A DNA stretch of 38,920 nt, from the NCBI GenBank assembly GCA_041907145.1, contig JAYRHW010000167.1:1-38920 (forward strand), in the 5' to 3' direction. How positions within the stretch are numbered: position 1 is the first letter of the stretch; the number at the start of each line of letters is the position of its first letter. This document shows positions 37,951 through 38,920 of this stretch, piece by piece. A model generated the notes under the pieces. It saw nothing but the letters and a program-made list of their open reading frames with translations. It was not told the DNA's origin and made no database searches. The position numbers and the translations under genes were made by a program. The stretch comes from JAFLCA01 sp041907145 (lineage in GTDB: Bacteria; Bdellovibrionota_C; UBA2361; JAFLCA01).

Positions 37951-38920
37951 TCATGGCAGCGGATCTTCCTGAAAACTTCTGACCAACTCTTCGGTTGCCG
38001 CAGCTCGGAATGAGCCAAAGATGCTCGCCGCGCCTTTGCGGAATACCTGCCCCCAAGCCGTAGCAGCCCTCAGCAGGCCGGCCGGTGCTCCTGAGTACAC
38101 GACCCGCCCACCCAAAATGCCCGGCCCCGGTCCCAGCTCTATGATGTAGTCAGACTGAAGCAGTACATCTTGGTCGTGCTCAATCAACAACACACTATTT
38201 CCACGTGCGACCAAGTCCTTGAGCACCTTCATAAGCCGAGCTACGTCGGACTTGTGCAAACCAGTGGTGGGTTCGTCGAGGATATAGAGAGTATGCCCTT
38301 GCCGCGGAGAGCTCAATTCGGAAACGAGCTTGATGCGCTGACTCTCGCCGCCTGAGAGCGTGGATGAGCTTTGTCCGAGAGTCAGATAGCCCAGTCCCAG
38401 GTCGCAAGCCTGCAAGAGCGGTTGATAGATTTTTCTATGATTCGCAAAACGCGCCTTGGCCTCTTCGAACGTGAACTGCAATGCATCGGCGATTGAAAAG
38501 TCGGTGTAGCGCACAGAAAGCGCCTGATCGCCGTAACGCAGTCCGCCGCACGTCTCGCACTGCACAGCGGCATCAGCCAAAAAATTCATCTCAAGAGTTA
38601 CTTGCCCTTGACCCTTGCACTCGGGGCAGCGCCCTTTGCCCGTATTATAGGAGAAAAAGCTTTGTGTCCAGCCGCGCGACTTGGCCTCGATTGTTTGAGC
38701 AAACAGCGCGCGCACATCATCCCAAATCCCTAAATATGAGGCCGGGGTTGAGCGAGAATTGAGGCCAATGGGCTTTTGATCGACAGTGATGACTCTGTCG
38801 ATGGAAACACTGCTGCGTAGCTGTGCTCCAGCGTAACTCCAAGCAGTCTTTTCACCCTGGCCGAGCGCAATGGTGTCGGCAATGATCCCGTGAACCAAGG
38901 AGCTCTTGCCGCTGCCGGAT
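37951..38920 (-). CDS. uvrA: UvrA excinuclease ABC subunit A, C-terminal part (cut by the window edge)
   Basis: The visible 322 residues are the C-terminal ATPase half of UvrA. Reading from the window edge, the second Walker A appears as SGSGKSSLV, then VDQKPIGLNSRSTPASY. The zinc module has CPEC and CETC about 25 residues apart, the ABC signature is LSGGESQRIKL, and Walker B is LYILDEPTTGLH. UvrA recognises damaged DNA with UvrB in nucleotide excision repair. The insertion between Walker A and VDQ (TIALGQGEKTAWSYAGAQL) and the tail after the last strand differ from E. coli UvrA as I recall it, so a UvrA paralogue is possible. The first two thirds lie outside the window. A short hairpin spans its stop codon. 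Confidence 0.88.
   Translation of the reverse strand, partial: SGSGKSSLVHGIIADTIALGQGEKTAWSYAGAQLRSSVSIDRVITVDQKPIGLNSRSTPASYLGIWDDVRALFAQTIEAKSRGWTQSFFSYNTGKGRCPECKGQGQVTLEMNFLADAAVQCETCGGLRYGDQALSVRYTDFSIADALQFTFEEAKARFANHRKIYQPLLQACDLGLGYLTLGQSSSTLSGGESQRIKLVSELSSPRQGHTLYILDEPTTGLHKSDVARLMKVLKDLVARGNSVLLIEHDQDVLLQSDYIIELGPGPGILGGRVVYSGAPAGLLRAATAWGQVFRKGAASIFGSFRAAATEELVRSFQEDPLP

Noticed and set aside
37943..37960. GCTGCC/GGCAGC hairpin spanning the uvrA stop, considered as a terminator
   Set aside because: The downstream minus-strand sequence is GC-rich without a T run, so it may be chance.
1..38920. Insertion sequences, prophage, CRISPR arrays, toxin-antitoxin or restriction genes
   Set aside because: No transposase, integrase, Cas, phage structural or restriction motif appears in any plausible frame, and no regularly spaced repeats were seen.

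Overview
The window is a piece of a Gram-negative bacterial chromosome that includes the dnaA-dnaN-recF-gyrB replication region. Base composition is moderate, roughly balanced to slightly GC-rich by eye. Several features point to a lineage of the deltaproteobacterial grade (Myxococcota, Bdellovibrionota, Desulfobacterota and relatives): lipoproteins and surface-sugar genes, Fo genes atpI-atpB-atpE standing apart from any F1 genes, an AtpB carrying Asp-His after the essential Arg and ending in ATQHEEGH, and an HDOD-type protein. No gene settles the phylum. There is no rRNA, tRNA, CRISPR array, insertion sequence or prophage that I can support.

Layout. (1) 1-6.2 kb is a nucleotide-sugar cluster in two convergent arms. 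The plus arm is the end of an SDR gene, hddC, an aldo/keto reductase and a C3/C5 sugar epimerase. The minus arm reads hddA, transketolase N-half, transketolase C-half, then a GDP-4-keto-6-deoxy-sugar reductase (fcl type). Together they look like a route to a GDP-activated deoxyheptose, with transketolase as a possible source of sedoheptulose-7-phosphate. (2) 6.2-11.3 kb continues the surface-sugar theme: a tandem methyltransferase, an LhgO-type FAD oxidase, an rmd-type GDP-sugar reductase and a hexose-6-phosphate mutarotase. (3) 11.4-15.4 kb is housekeeping: a small membrane protein, an RluA-type pseudouridine synthase, a long biotin carboxylase and thioredoxin reductase. (4) 15.4-17.2 kb holds atpI-atpB-atpE on the minus strand, divergent from dnaA.

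(5) 17.2-24.5 kb is the replication block. dnaA, dnaN, recF and gyrB lie in the classical order. A 493-bp dnaA-dnaN gap with clustered near-consensus DnaA boxes is the best origin candidate, and the recF-gyrB gap holds two further boxes that fit the consensus, one of them perfect. (6) 24.5-29 kb has an unknown gene with a very strong ribosome binding site, a 37-residue basic protein missed by ordinary length cut-offs, glmU, a coiled-coil protein and an eukaryote-type NADP isocitrate dehydrogenase. (7) 29-35.6 kb has an HDOD/GAF-like protein, then a tight four-gene minus-strand operon (cupredoxin-like secreted protein, two GNA1162/CsgG-like lipoproteins, TlpA-like thioredoxin lipoprotein), a two-CBS protein and an unknown protein with a possible degenerate FHA domain. 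(8) 35.6-38.9 kb carries a large GT-C type membrane protein and the C-terminal third of UvrA, cut by the window edge.

The most interesting items are the split transketolase inside a GDP-heptose cluster, the small basic protein overlapping the glmU stop, the residue choices in both Fo subunits, the bipartite distribution of DnaA boxes, and the envelope operon at 30.6-33.8 kb. All assignments come from reading the sequence and recalling families; no search was run.
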